This document shows positions 11,380 through 20,620 of a DNA stretch of 64,000 nt, one piece after another. The notes beneath the pieces are model-generated. The model saw only the letters and a program-made list of their open reading frames with translations. It ran no database searches and was not told where the DNA came from. The DNA comes from JAJDXW01 sp965202895 (GTDB lineage: Bacteria; Pseudomonadota; Gammaproteobacteria; HK1): NCBI GenBank assembly GCA_965202895.1, contig OZ241901.1:1178001-1242000 (forward strand), in the 5' to 3' direction. Numbering within the stretch: position 1 is the first letter of the stretch; each line of letters starts with the position of its first letter. The translations under genes were made by a program, and so were the position numbers.

Positions 11380-12474
11380 TCAGACCGCGCCCGTTCCGGC
11401 CGCCGTCACGCCGGTGGCGGTGATCCTGGCGGCCGGCGCCGTCCCGGCGGGGGCCCCTTCCCGGCGGCGCAGGACCGCCACGCTCTCCAGGAAGTAGCCC
11501 GCGAACTGCGCCGCCATCGACGCCGCGAACACGATCAGGCAGCCCGCCATCAGGTACTTGACGTACATCCCGAACCCGCTCTGGGAGATCTCGAAGCTCA
11601 GGAGCGGGCTCGCGAGGCTGGAGCCCTTCGTCCAGAGCCCCATCGACAGGATGACCCAGCAGAGCGGGACCCCGAGAAGCATGGAGCCGAGGGCGTTGGT
11701 CCACGCCTTCCCCCTCGCGTCGAAACGGGCGTAGAAGAGGTCGACCCGGACGTGGCCCTCGGCGACGAGGCTGTACGCGCTCGCGAGGAGGAAGAGCGAC
11801 GCATACCAGAACCGCACGAGGTCCCCCATGAACGCCTGCTCGTAGGAGTAGATGAACCGGGTGATCACGATGAGGAACTCGGCGAGCACGATGAGGAGCG
11901 CGAGCCAGACCACCGAGAGCGACCGGGTGAAGAGCGCGATGACACACGCCGCGCCCATCAGGGGGACGTGGACGTACTGCCCCCGGAACCGGGAGAGCCC
12001 GAGCTTCGTGGTGAGCTCCTTGCCCACCAGGGCGGGCAGGAGGTCCTCCACCCGGAGGAAGGAGATGAGGGCGTCGGCGAGGCCGACGAGGAACACCGAC
12101 CAGAACCCGGCCCGGACGATCCCGGCCGCGAGTGCGGACCAGGCGCCCGCATCCGTCTCGAGGGTTCCGCGCCGGCCGAGCCCCACCCACGCCGCGACCC
12201 CCGCGATCGGTCCCGCGTAGAGGAGGAGCTGGACCCAGCCCCGCGCCACCGCGCCTCCGTCGAGCGGGCTCGCCGGGGGCGCCGGGGCGAGCCCGCCGAG
12301 GTGCGAGAGGAGAGCCGGCACCCCCGGCCAGCCCGCGACGAACGTGAGGAAGAAGTTGACGAGGAACGCGACCGTGATGCACACCACCGCGCCCGCGAGG
12401 ACCCGGGCCGAGCGATCGATCGCGGCGGGGTGGGCGGCAAGAACGGAAGCGCCGGGGCCGCCGCCTGCCCGCAC
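11380..12474 (-). CDS. TRAP transporter small permease (DctQ-like), enlarged
   Basis: About 364 residues, larger than the ~160-220 of a simple DctQ. The C-terminal half carries the DctQ four-helix region (FLIVITRFIYSYEQAFMGDLVRFWYAS, EGHVRVDLFYARFDARGKAWT). The N-terminal half adds about four more membrane segments (VCITVAFLVNFFLTFVAGWP, WVQLLLYAGPIAGVAAWVG). I chose the GTG at 12474; an in-frame TTG at 12576 would add residues encoded by R2 repeat sequence. No clear ribosome-binding site marks either. The stop lies 22 bp before the large permease start. Confidence 0.8.
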   Translation of the reverse strand: MRAGGGPGASVLAAHPAAIDRSARVLAGAVVCITVAFLVNFFLTFVAGWPGVPALLSHLGGLAPAPPASPLDGGAVARGWVQLLLYAGPIAGVAAWVGLGRRGTLETDAGAWSALAAGIVRAGFWSVFLVGLADALISFLRVEDLLPALVGKELTTKLGLSRFRGQYVHVPLMGAACVIALFTRSLSVVWLALLIVLAEFLIVITRFIYSYEQAFMGDLVRFWYASLFLLASAYSLVAEGHVRVDLFYARFDARGKAWTNALGSMLLGVPLCWVILSMGLWTKGSSLASPLLSFEISQSGFGMYVKYLMAGCLIVFAASMAAQFAGYFLESVAVLRRREGAPAGTAPAARITATGVTAAGTGAV

Positions 12475-12690
12475 GGCCGGCGCGGCGGCCGGATCGTCAT
12501 CCTGACTACGCACGAAGCCCGGCCCTGCTTCGGACACGACGGGCGGCCGATCCCGGAAGCTCGCCGGAGGCCGCAAGACGGCGGCCCGACCGCCTGGAAC
12601 TCCCGTGGGCCGGCCGCCCGAACCCGGGCTGCCGCCGCCCGGCGCCCACGGCCCGGGCTTCGTGCGAAATCAGGATCGTCATCGCGAACC
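12470..12690. repeat. R2 repeat, inverted pair
   Basis: Two R2 copies face each other: about 12606-12690 on plus and about 12470-12560 on minus. They share CCGGGCTTCGTGCG followed by a TCAGGAT block. Annealed, they would form a large imperfect stem in the leader of the dctQ-like gene. The rest of the gap to the dctP-like gene is GC-rich filler plus a hairpin at 12823. Confidence 0.55.
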
Positions 12691-12822
12691 CGGCGGCCGT
12701 CGCGGGGTCGGGTGCGGCTCCGGAGAGCGCAAACGCGCCGCCCGGGCCTCGGGTCGGGCGGCGGGCGCCCGACGGCCGCACCTCCGAACGCGATGCGCGC
12801 GCCGCGGGGTGCGCGCCCCGGG

Positions 12823-12851
12823 GCGCGAAGGCGCCGCAGCCGCCTTCGCGC
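12823..12851 (-). terminator. Hairpin between TRAP SBP and permease genes
   Basis: Arms 12823-12833 (GCGCGAAGGCG) and 12841-12851 (CGCCTTCGCGC) pair perfectly around CCGCAGC. No T-run follows. It sits about 75 bp after the SBP stop, as in the other two SBP-first operons of this window. Confidence 0.6.
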
Positions 12852-12926
12852 GCTCGAGGAAGAGGGCGCGGCGGCCCATCGGGTCGTGCGCCGCCGCGCC
12901 CGCGCGGCCTTGCCGGCGCCGGGGGA

Positions 12927-14051
12927 TCAGATGCCGAGCACGCGGTTGCGCTGGATGGCGTATTCGCCGTCGGCGATCGTCAGCCAGGCCCCGATGGTGC
13001 GGAGCGCCTCCCGGTAGCTGTCGTCGATCCGCTTGGCGAGCGGGCTGTGCTCGCGCACCTCCTCGAAGACCTCCTCGGACGCCTCTCCGAACGCATCGGC
13101 CACGTCGTCGCTGAACTTCCGGAGCTCGACGCCCTGCTCATCGATGAGCTTGGCCAGGAACTCGCCGTTCTTGGCGTTGTACTCGGAGTACATGTTCTCG
13201 TGGAGCACCGTCGCCGCCGCCTCGATGACGAGCTGATCGGACTTCGGCAGGCCGTCCCACCAGGACTTGTTCACGCCGAGGCTGACGATCGTTCCCGGCT
13301 CGTGCATCCCCGGGTAGTAGTAGAACTTCGCCGCCTCGTAGAACTTGAGGAAGCTGTCGTTCCACGGTCCCACCCACTCGGTGCCGTCGATGGCGCCGGA
13401 GACCAGGTTCTCGTAGATCTGGCTGCCGGGGAGCGACACCGGGGAGGCGCCGAGCTTCGCGAGGACGTCGCCGCCGAGCCCCGGCATCCGGAACTTGAGG
13501 CCCTTGAAGTCGTCGGCGGAGTTGATCTCCTTCTTGAACCAGCCGCCCATCTGGACCCCGCCGTTCCCGGCCATGAGGCCCTTGACCCCGAACTCGGCCC
13601 CGAGCTCGTCCCACAGCTCCTGCCCGCCCATCCAGCGGATCCAGGCCGACGACTCGATCGCGATCATCCCGAACGGCACGGAGGCGAAGTAGGAGAAGGC
13701 CGGGTGCTTGCCCTTCCAGTAGTACTCGGCCCCGTGGTAGATGTGGGCGTTGCCGGAGGCGACCTCGTCGAACGAGTCGAAGGCCTTGACCCGCTCGCCG
13801 CCGGCGAAGTACTGGACGTTCAGCCGGCCGTCGGTCATGTCGGTGAGGCGCTGGGCGAAGCGCTGTGCGCCGGTGCCGAGGCCCGGGAAGTCCCGCGGCC
13901 ACGTCGTCACCATCACGATGTCCTGGCGGTTCTGCGAGATCGCGGGGGCGGCCACGGCGGCGCCCGCGACCCCGGCCGCGCCGGTGGCGGCGGTCTTCAT
14001 GAAGCTCCGGCGCTTCATCTTGCCGCTCTCCTGCTTCGGGGTGGATGTCAT
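12927..14051 (-). CDS. TRAP transporter solute-binding protein (DctP-like, Tat-type signal)
   Basis: A 374-residue periplasmic receptor of the DctP family. The N-terminus reads KRRSFMKTAATGAAGVAGAA, a twin-Arg-like (R-R-S-F-M-K) signal with an alanine-rich hydrophobic core, so Tat export is likely. The mature part has the family landmarks TTWPRDFPGLGTGAQRFAQR, KFRMPGLGGDVLAKLGASPV and GAIDGTEWVGPWNDSFLKFYE. This subfamily (mannitol/chloroaromatic-type, after homologues I recall) often binds 2-oxo acids or other carboxylates. An AGGAGAG ribosome-binding site stands 7 bp before the ATG at 14051. Confidence 0.92.
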   Translation of the reverse strand: MTSTPKQESGKMKRRSFMKTAATGAAGVAGAAVAAPAISQNRQDIVMVTTWPRDFPGLGTGAQRFAQRLTDMTDGRLNVQYFAGGERVKAFDSFDEVASGNAHIYHGAEYYWKGKHPAFSYFASVPFGMIAIESSAWIRWMGGQELWDELGAEFGVKGLMAGNGGVQMGGWFKKEINSADDFKGLKFRMPGLGGDVLAKLGASPVSLPGSQIYENLVSGAIDGTEWVGPWNDSFLKFYEAAKFYYYPGMHEPGTIVSLGVNKSWWDGLPKSDQLVIEAAATVLHENMYSEYNAKNGEFLAKLIDEQGVELRKFSDDVADAFGEASEEVFEEVREHSPLAKRIDDSYREALRTIGAWLTIADGEYAIQRNRVLGI

Positions 14052-14213
14052 TCTTCTCTCCTTACTCGATGGCCAAGTGTTCCGAGGGAGGCCGGCTCCT
14101 CCGGCGCGGGCCGGCGGGTGCGCCCGCCGTACGCGGGATTCCCGCCGCGCCGTCCCGTCCTGTCGCGCCGCGTGGCCGTTCGCCACACCGGGGCGATGTC
14201 GCCGTGTCGCGGC

Positions 14214-14243
14214 ATTGTTCGCTGAACCCCGCGAGAAAATCAA
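14214..14243 (-). promoter_or_regulatory. Possible promoter of TRAP operon
   Basis: On the minus strand TTGATT (14238-14243) and AACAAT (14214-14219) are separated by 18 bp. Each matches four of six sigma70 consensus bases. They lie about 165 bp before the dctP-like start in the only low-GC patch of the gap. The remaining gap, 14052-14585, shows no gene or repeat I can support. Confidence 0.3.
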
Positions 14244-14585
14244 CTCCCGGAAGCTGCCTCGCGGGGCCGGTCCGGCCGCCCGGCTCGGCAGTGGCCGCGC
14301 GGGGCGCCGCTGCCCGCGCCGGCAGGCGAAGGGAGCGTCCCGCGCAGGGTTCTGGCGCGCGAGACGCGAGCCGGCTTCCCGCGGACTTCGAGCCGAAGGC
14401 CAGCAACCCGCTCCTGCTTGACGGGGGGGGCCGGAAGAGATGGAGGTCGCGCCGTGCACCGAGTGCCGGACCCCGGAGGGACGGAAGCGGGCCTCGTACC
14501 GACCGGCTTGCTCGCATCCGCGGCTGCGAGTCGGACGAGCGGGGCCGACGGATGTGAACAGGCTATCCGGAACGGACAAGCCGCG

Positions 14586-16160
14586 TTACGGCGCCTGATC
14601 TTCGATCCGTTGCAGGTCGGTCTCGTCGATGAACCCCAGGTTCTTCAGGTGGTGCAGCACGGCGGAACGCCCCGCGCGCAGCTTGCTCGCGACAGCCTGC
14701 ACCCCGTCCACCGTGGCAACCGGCATGGGCAGCGCGGCTACGGCCTGCTGCACGAGGAAGGTGGGCATCAGCAGCATCGCCGCGAAGGCGTTCGCCCGCC
14801 GCTCGACGTCCCGAGGCGCCCACGGCCCGCTGGCGAGCGCCAGGCGGCGCCCGGACTCGCGATCGAACAGCAGATGACAGAGCTCGTGGGCGAGGGTGAA
14901 TCGATAGCCCGAGGCGTGCCCGTTCGCGGCGTGATTCGAGTTGACGATGATTCCGGGACGATGTCGTGGCCCTGCAATGGAAGCTCCTCGAACCTTCTCA
15001 TCCGACAATGCGAGCTTCTCGATCCTGACGTCCAGCTTTTCGATCATTCCCTCGATATCGACGGACCCGTCCTCTGCGAACGCCCCGTGGAAGTGTCGAT
15101 GAACCTCATCGGCCAGCTCGTATCCCTGAGACCATGCCGGGGATAGCGGCTCCTCGATCGGAGCGGCATGGCAAATCTCCTGCATCGCCTCCGGGCCGCC
15201 TTCGGATGAGTAGAGATCGACCATCGTCCGGGCAAGGTTCACTACGTCCCGCTCTCTTAGGTCAGGCGCGAGTGAACCGAACATGAGCGCCGCCTGACAG
15301 GATCCGGTCACGACCAGAGGCGACTCCGAGGTCTCCAGCATCGCGTGCCGCGGCCCCTCGGCCAGCTCCGAGAGGCAGTTGAAGGCCCGTTCCCATCCGG
15401 CTCGAACGGCGGGCTCGTCCGTCCCCAGGCCGGCAAGCCACCTGAGGCGCTGGTCCCGGTGCGCGGCCGCGTCCGCGAGTGGCGGAAGGCTTCGGCGCAA
15501 CGCCTCGATCCGGGGGGATTCATCGGGTCCGAGAGACGTTCCCGCAAGCGCCGACAGGTACTCGCTCGCGCTCGATAGAACCGTATGCAAGGGTTCGGCG
15601 ACCGCGGCGGGAGGCAGCCTGGCGAAGCCCGTCGACCCGGTGGAATCGAATCGGTACGGCAGGCCTTCGCTCCGAACCGGACCCCAGGATACTTCGACCC
15701 GATCCCGAAAACGCCGGATCACGACGTCCGGGAACAATCCGCCCTCCCTCGCGGCTTGAAGCCCATGACGCATCCACCAGTCCTGCCATGCACTCTCCCA
15801 TTCGGAAGCCTTTTCCTCATCGTCTTCGATAGCGGGTGGCGGGAACCGGGTAGCGTGCAGGGACGTCCATCCGGTATCGTCTTCGGCCTTGACCGGAAGG
15901 CGTTCTTCGTGAAGCAGGGGATTCCAGCAACGGACGAACCATTCGAGAAGCGGAAGAAGATACCAGTGGGCCGAATCGATTCGCTCACCTTCTTCCAGAT
16001 GGGAACACAGATTCCGGCCTTCCACCCAGATCTGGAAGCTTCCCCAGGAGAGACCGACCTCGGGATCGATGGATCGGCCTTCGTCCGGATCGGAGGCGAA
16101 GGCCATTCTGATGGCGAACACGCTCGTATCGCCCGCGAGCCTTTCCCACTGAGTGGCCAC
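14586..16160 (-). CDS. ImmA/IrrE-family metallopeptidase with long N-terminal domain
   Basis: A 524-residue cytoplasmic protein. The C-terminal ~150 residues are an ImmA/IrrE (M78-like) zinc peptidase: HELCH with His425, Glu426 and His429, and a likely third ligand Glu453 in ERRANAFAAMLLMP. Such peptidases usually cleave a repressor or antitoxin. The N-terminal ~370 residues match nothing I know; they are tryptophan-rich (WVEGRNLC, WQDWWMRHG) and soluble. It starts 6 bp after a small reading frame and so probably shares its mRNA. The natural substrate, commonly an Xre repressor encoded alongside, is not obvious here. Confidence 0.85.
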   Translation of the reverse strand: MATQWERLAGDTSVFAIRMAFASDPDEGRSIDPEVGLSWGSFQIWVEGRNLCSHLEEGERIDSAHWYLLPLLEWFVRCWNPLLHEERLPVKAEDDTGWTSLHATRFPPPAIEDDEEKASEWESAWQDWWMRHGLQAAREGGLFPDVVIRRFRDRVEVSWGPVRSEGLPYRFDSTGSTGFARLPPAAVAEPLHTVLSSASEYLSALAGTSLGPDESPRIEALRRSLPPLADAAAHRDQRLRWLAGLGTDEPAVRAGWERAFNCLSELAEGPRHAMLETSESPLVVTGSCQAALMFGSLAPDLRERDVVNLARTMVDLYSSEGGPEAMQEICHAAPIEEPLSPAWSQGYELADEVHRHFHGAFAEDGSVDIEGMIEKLDVRIEKLALSDEKVRGASIAGPRHRPGIIVNSNHAANGHASGYRFTLAHELCHLLFDRESGRRLALASGPWAPRDVERRANAFAAMLLMPTFLVQQAVAALPMPVATVDGVQAVASKLRAGRSAVLHHLKNLGFIDETDLQRIEDQAP

Positions 16161-16166
16161 GTCCGG

Positions 16167-16465
16167 TTACTTCTCCCAATGTTTCCTGATATCCTGCCTT
16201 TGCATCCGGCCTTCCCCGAGCCATTTGCGACGGAGCTTTTCCGGGACCTCTTTCATCCGATCGGGTAGCCGTGCCAGACGTTGTGACCGTCATGCTGTGC
16301 ACAGTACGCCCTGCCCGCGTGGGCAGCGTACCGCTTGCCGCCTTCCGGATCGCTGGCCGCGAGCAGTTGCTCCGCGATCGTCCGATCAACCTCCCTTGGG
16401 CAAAGCGTTCCCCGCCGGCCCCGCTGCCAAGGCTCCTTGTGCTTGGGATTGTTCTTGTAGCGCAC
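16167..16465 (-). pseudogene. Small protein gene split by a one-base deletion
   Basis: Two abutting frames look like one ~99-codon gene. Frame 1 (16253-16465, 70 aa, MRYKNNPKHKEPWQRGRRGT..., ending DVWHGYPIG-type sequence HNVWHGYPIG) stops at TGA. Frame 2 (16167-16256, 29 aa, MKEVPEKLRRKWLGEGR...) starts with ATG overlapping that stop. Restoring one G in GGATGAAA would give GYPIG-W-KEVPEK in one frame, which matches how I remember this family of small proteins next to ImmA peptidases. The alternative is genuine two-gene coupling, or a sequencing error. Confidence 0.6.
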
Positions 16466-16808
16466 TGCGTACCCTCACGAAGGCGAGACGGCCCATGTTT
16501 CGACGCGGCCTATCCTGCACCGAGACGCCCCTTGCCTCGCCGGACGCGGCAGCCAATCGTTTGGGGAATGTAATCTGTTGAAATTGAATAAAATATGTTA
16601 TTGGATCTCTCCTCGGCCTCCTGAAGGGGCCGATCGCGCCGATGAACGCGCCCTCGCACGCTACCCGGAACAGCGCTTGGGGTCCTTCTCCTCCCCGCTG
16701 TGCAGGCCTTGCCGGTCCGAGTCGGAGCCTCGCTCGCCTGCACGGAGATTCGATCCCGGTTTCGGCGCCGGTTCGTCTTCGAGGTGGAGGAGCTTCCGTC
16801 AGGCATTT
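16466..16808. other. Gene-free stretch with AT-rich patch
   Basis: This gap lies between the DUF499 gene end and the small ImmA-associated gene. An unusually AT-rich patch at 16570-16605 (containing TTGAATAAAATATG) is a likely promoter region for the minus-strand small gene plus ImmA pair, but no clean -35/-10 pair with 16-18 bp spacing stands out. Nothing else is recognisable. Confidence 0.4.
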
Positions 16809-19800
16809 CTACGACGCGGGCCGCCCGCCGTGTCGCGGGGAACCGGGGCTGCGGGGGGGGGGGGGGGCAGCAGCATCGGTCTTGAGGTCCTTCGAGACCC
16901 CGGCGGCGAGCATCTCGTCGAGGGCGGCGCGGACTTCCGGCGGGGCGTCTCCTTCGAGCGCAACCCGGACGTGAAAGCGAAGATCGCTTCCCGCGCTCGC
17001 CTCCATGAGCCGGGGCACGAGGTCGGCGAGGTCCTGGATCTGGGGGCCTTCGAGCACCGTCCCTCCGGCAGCGGGGGGAGTGGATGTGGGGGAGACCCCC
17101 GGACTGCTCGGGAGTTCCAGCCGTATGTGTCCCGCCTGATCGAATCGGCAGTCGAGCGGGCCGCTGTCCTCGGCTACCTGGAGCCAGCGGCTCCCCACGG
17201 CGGCCATCACGCCATCGCGAACGAGCGCCCACGGAAGCGCCGTTCCCCGCATCTGGGAAGTGGCCTGGGCAAGCGCGTGCCCGTTCGTCTTCCCGTCCCG
17301 CCATGCGCCGGGGAGCGCCTGCTCCGACAGGTCTTGCGGCTGGAGGGGCGCGGGCGGAGGACGCAGCAAGGCGCTCTCGTCCAGCACACCGTAGGGGATC
17401 TCTTCCTTCCACACCGAAGCCGGGCCGTTGGTGAGCCATACCACCCCCCGTCCGACCCCCCGGCGTATTGCCCGCCGGAGCGCGTCCGGAGGGCAGCGCG
17501 GGACGACGAACGTGTCGTCGTATCCCTCTCTCGGAACGTGTGCGACGTGCCCGCCCCGGAAGTAGTCCGTGAGCCCGCCCAAGGTGAGCACCGGCGCGCG
17601 CTGCGCTTCCGGGTCTCCTTCGTGGGCGCCCGTCTCCGGGACGAACGGCGCGTCGGGGCGCTCCGGGATCGCTGCCCTCGGCTCCTCGATTCGGAGCCGC
17701 GGTTCTCCGGCCGGGAACGCGGCTCCCGCTGCCCCCCACAGCTCCGGCAGAGCTCCGGGGGCCAGCAGGTCTTCGGGCAGCTCGCCCAGCTCCGCCCTTT
17801 CCGGGAGGACGACCTCGATCTGCGGGTCTCCGTGTGACTCCGGGTCCACCCACTCGCGCCACCAGGTCCGCGCGCTGCCGTCCGGTCGGGCGAGCCGGGC
17901 GACGAGCAGCCCGCGCTCGACGCCCTGCAGCACCGTGTCGAGCAGGACCTTCGAATTCAACACCTTGGGAAGGCGTGGATAACGGGCGAACGCCCCCGCG
18001 AGGTCCTTCACGAAGCGGGCGTCGTCGCCTTCACGCCACAGGTCGTAAGGGCCGTCCGGCAGGAGCGCCGCCGCGTCCACCGCCGTTTCCTTGATGCGCG
18101 CGCGCTCGTCGCTCTTGATCCCGGCGAAGAGCGGTCCGGCCTCCGGGGCGAGCCTGAAGGCGTGCACGGCGTTGCCTTCGTTCACGGTGACCACGACCGA
18201 ATACGCCTGCCGGACCGCGTCCGGCACCCGCCCGCGCGCCTCCTGGAGCCGGAGCCGCAGACGCTCCGACCGGAGCGGGTCCACCTGGTGTCCCGAGAGC
18301 TGCCCGCTCACGTCCTCCCAGCCGAGCAGCGCCCGGACGGCGGCGCGTGCCGCTTCGAGGCCGTCCGGCGAGGGCACGGCCAGCACCACCGCGTTGCGAT
18401 GCACGCGCGGCCGGGCCGGCCCGCGGGTCTCGTCGAGGAAGCGTTGCGCGAGGGCGCTCGGCTTGTCCGGCTCCGAAGCCGCGCTTGGGCCCAGCACCGC
18501 GTACCGGAAGCTGCCGTCGTCGCCCACGTCATGCGGCGTAGCGGGCAGCAGGTGCACGCTTACCCCGGTGGCCGAAGCGCCTTCGGTAAGCGGCCTCGCC
18601 TTGCGGATCGCTTCTTCGAGACCGGCTTCCACCGCATCGGCGCTCACCCGCTGCCGGCAGGCCTCGTCGTGCATCTGTCGCAGGTTCGGACGGTTTCCGA
18701 GCCGCCAGGACTTCGGCAGCTCCGCTGCCGCCGCCACTGCGGGAGCCGCCGGGTCCTCCACGCCTCCCGCGTCCTCATCGTCCAGGAACCAGGAGATCTC
18801 CCGCCACCGGCGGAGCCCCTTCCGAAGCTCGATCGCGTCCGGCGCGCGGGCGCCTGCCATCCGCACCAGCTCCGGGGTGTACGCCTTGTGGCCGATCGGC
18901 TGCGAGTGCAGGAACACCGCGATGACCGCCTGCTCCGCTTCGCGCCCCTCCCGGAGCGCCGGAAGCTCTTCCTGGATCTGCCGCGCCCTCGCCAGTTCGG
19001 CTTCCAGGAGCGCCGCCCAGTCCGTGCGATTCCCCGCAGCGCCTTCCGTGGAGGCCACCCCCGCAAGCTCGCGTACCGCCTCGGAGATTCCCGGACCCCC
19101 GGAGCCCCGGGCGCCCGCCGGCGGCGCCGTGTCTCTCTCGCCGCCGGCGGGCGCGGCCAGAAGGGCGGCGGGGCCGATGAGCGGGCTCGTGTCCCACTTC
19201 TCCGCCTCGCGGAGCGCGGTGGCGAGGGTGCGGAGGAGGCCGCGCGTGCGCTGGAATCCTTCGAGCTGGGTCCAGCGGCTGTAGAGCACGTCGGTAAGAT
19301 CGGGATGGAAGGGGAAGCTGCTCCGGAAGCGATCTTCCGCGGCCGACCTCTCCCCGGCCGTCGCGTCGTCGATCCGGGAGAGGCCCCGCACCACCCCGAT
19401 CACGTGGGGTCGGAAGGCGTTCGGGTCCCGGAGGTCCTCCGGCGCGAAGAAACGCCGGCGCAGCACTTCCGCCACGTCTTCCTTCCGGACGGGCTGCACC
19501 CCTTCCTCGCGCTGCCGTCGGAACACGTCGAAGAGCCCGGAGATGAGCTCCCGGCCCAAGTCTCCCCGCTGCTTGGCGGGATCGGTGGCCAGCAGCGAGG
19601 CCACGATCGCCGCCCGGTCCACCTTGGCCGCGGCTTGGGTCAGGTACTGGAAGAAGTCCCGGATGCGGTCGCGCCACACCGGATCGAGCCCTGCCTTCTC
19701 GCGCGCGTACATCAGTACTTCGTCGATCAGGACCAGGGTGGCGAGCCCGCGCTGCTGCGGCTTCTCGATCAGCTTCACCAGGAGGGGCTCGGCGGGCGGC

Positions 19801-20369
19801 GTCTCGCGCTCCTCGTCCCGGCCCTCCCCGTGGGTCGCGCGGAGCCCGTCCGCGCCCGCGAGCTGGAACGCGAGCACGCTCCACGGATGCCGCAGGGTGC
19901 GCGCCGTCCCGTCCGGTGCGCGCACCCCTTCGATGCCCCGCTCCACGTCGATCTTGTCGAAGCAGAGGGCGGCGGTGAACGCGCGTGGCAGGGGGCCGCC
20001 GACATGCTCGTGGAACTCCCTCACCGCCGGGAGGTCGGGCAGCGCCTCGGGGTTCCGGAACAGGTGGTAGAGGGTGATCAGGGTGTGGGTCTTGCCGCCG
20101 CCGTAGGTCAGTTCGAGCTGCCGTACCGCCTTGTCGCTCTGCCCCGAGAGCCGTCCGGCGACGTCCTTCACCAGCTCGCGCAGGGTGTGGGTCGGGTAGG
20201 TGAGGGCGAAGAACTTCTCCGGCTCCTCGTACACCGCGCGGCGGCCCTGCCCGAGGGTCACCTCGTGCAGGTCGGCGGCGAATTCCGCGAGCGACAGCGC
20301 ACCGGAACGCAGCTCTTCCTTGAGGCGGACGATACGGGGCCAGGGCGCGGGTTGGTTCTTCTTCGTCAT
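16809..20369 (-). CDS. DUF499 (COG1483) AAA+ ATPase, defence-associated
   Basis: A 1186-residue ATPase. The N-terminal part has the DUF499 P-loop (LTYGGGKTHTLITLYHLF) and Walker B LATLVLIDEVLMYA, then LASLLATDPAKQRG. The remaining ~800 residues are family-typical and end in a proline-rich tail. DUF499 proteins recur with DUF1156 methylases and DUF3883 helicases in loci predicted or annotated as anti-phage; both partners, in damaged form, lie within 17 kb here. Its ATG overlaps the stop of the RES fragment (ATGA). A run of 15 G (C on the coding strand) near the 3' end encodes consecutive prolines and is a slippage hotspot. Confidence 0.88.
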   Translation of the reverse strand: MTKKNQPAPWPRIVRLKEELRSGALSLAEFAADLHEVTLGQGRRAVYEEPEKFFALTYPTHTLRELVKDVAGRLSGQSDKAVRQLELTYGGGKTHTLITLYHLFRNPEALPDLPAVREFHEHVGGPLPRAFTAALCFDKIDVERGIEGVRAPDGTARTLRHPWSVLAFQLAGADGLRATHGEGRDEERETPPAEPLLVKLIEKPQQRGLATLVLIDEVLMYAREKAGLDPVWRDRIRDFFQYLTQAAAKVDRAAIVASLLATDPAKQRGDLGRELISGLFDVFRRQREEGVQPVRKEDVAEVLRRRFFAPEDLRDPNAFRPHVIGVVRGLSRIDDATAGERSAAEDRFRSSFPFHPDLTDVLYSRWTQLEGFQRTRGLLRTLATALREAEKWDTSPLIGPAALLAAPAGGERDTAPPAGARGSGGPGISEAVRELAGVASTEGAAGNRTDWAALLEAELARARQIQEELPALREGREAEQAVIAVFLHSQPIGHKAYTPELVRMAGARAPDAIELRKGLRRWREISWFLDDEDAGGVEDPAAPAVAAAAELPKSWRLGNRPNLRQMHDEACRQRVSADAVEAGLEEAIRKARPLTEGASATGVSVHLLPATPHDVGDDGSFRYAVLGPSAASEPDKPSALAQRFLDETRGPARPRVHRNAVVLAVPSPDGLEAARAAVRALLGWEDVSGQLSGHQVDPLRSERLRLRLQEARGRVPDAVRQAYSVVVTVNEGNAVHAFRLAPEAGPLFAGIKSDERARIKETAVDAAALLPDGPYDLWREGDDARFVKDLAGAFARYPRLPKVLNSKVLLDTVLQGVERGLLVARLARPDGSARTWWREWVDPESHGDPQIEVVLPERAELGELPEDLLAPGALPELWGAAGAAFPAGEPRLRIEEPRAAIPERPDAPFVPETGAHEGDPEAQRAPVLTLGGLTDYFRGGHVAHVPREGYDDTFVVPRCPPDALRRAIRRGVGRGVVWLTNGPASVWKEEIPYGVLDESALLRPPPAPLQPQDLSEQALPGAWRDGKTNGHALAQATSQMRGTALPWALVRDGVMAAVGSRWLQVAEDSGPLDCRFDQAGHIRLELPSSPGVSPTSTPPAAGGTVLEGPQIQDLADLVPRLMEASAGSDLRFHVRVALEGDAPPEVRAALDEMLAAGVSKDLKTDAAAPPPPRSPGSPRHGGRPAS
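16853..16867. repeat. 15-bp poly-G/poly-C tract inside DUF499 gene
   Basis: A mononucleotide run of 15 lies about 20 codons before the DUF499 stop. Tracts this long are prone to slipped-strand mispairing; a length change would replace only the last ~20 residues. It could equally be a sequencing-length artefact. Confidence 0.85.
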
Positions 20370-20620
20370 CGATGCGCTTCCGGCGGCGGATTCCGCGACG
20401 TTTCGAGCAGCGGGAGCGAGGCTGATCTCAGGCGGTGATCGTCGTCAATCGATTCGATGCGGCTCGGCCGCCGGTCGCCCCAGCGCCAGAAAACATTGAA
20501 CCGTCCCTCGTTGAAGCGCGCTCCCTCGCCCGAGACCGGTGCCAGGACCACCGCGGGTCGTGCGCACGGTAGACGAACCCTTGGGACCGCATCGAAGAGC
20601 GTCCGGCGCCTCTCAGGCAT
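20366..20620 (-). pseudogene. Truncated RES-domain toxin remnant
   Basis: An 84-codon frame whose first half looks like the start of a RES toxin: an arginine-rich strand followed by PVSGEGARFNEGRFN, equivalent to the conserved G-x-GA-R-x-N-x-GR-N region. RES toxins (NAD+ glycohydrolases) are ~150-230 residues; the catalytic part is missing and the rest (FWRWGDRRPSRIES...) is unrelated. Its ATG overlaps the antitoxin stop, as in real Xre-RES operons, and its own stop overlaps the DUF499 start. Confidence 0.55.

Noticed and set aside
8073..11423. A 1116-codon plus-strand open frame opposite the TRAP permease
   Set aside because: It is antisense to a clear DctM gene and has no domain, start signal or promoter.
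14421..14434. G-run near 14425 as a phase-variation tract
   Set aside because: It is shorter than the tract in the DUF499 gene and lies outside any supported gene.
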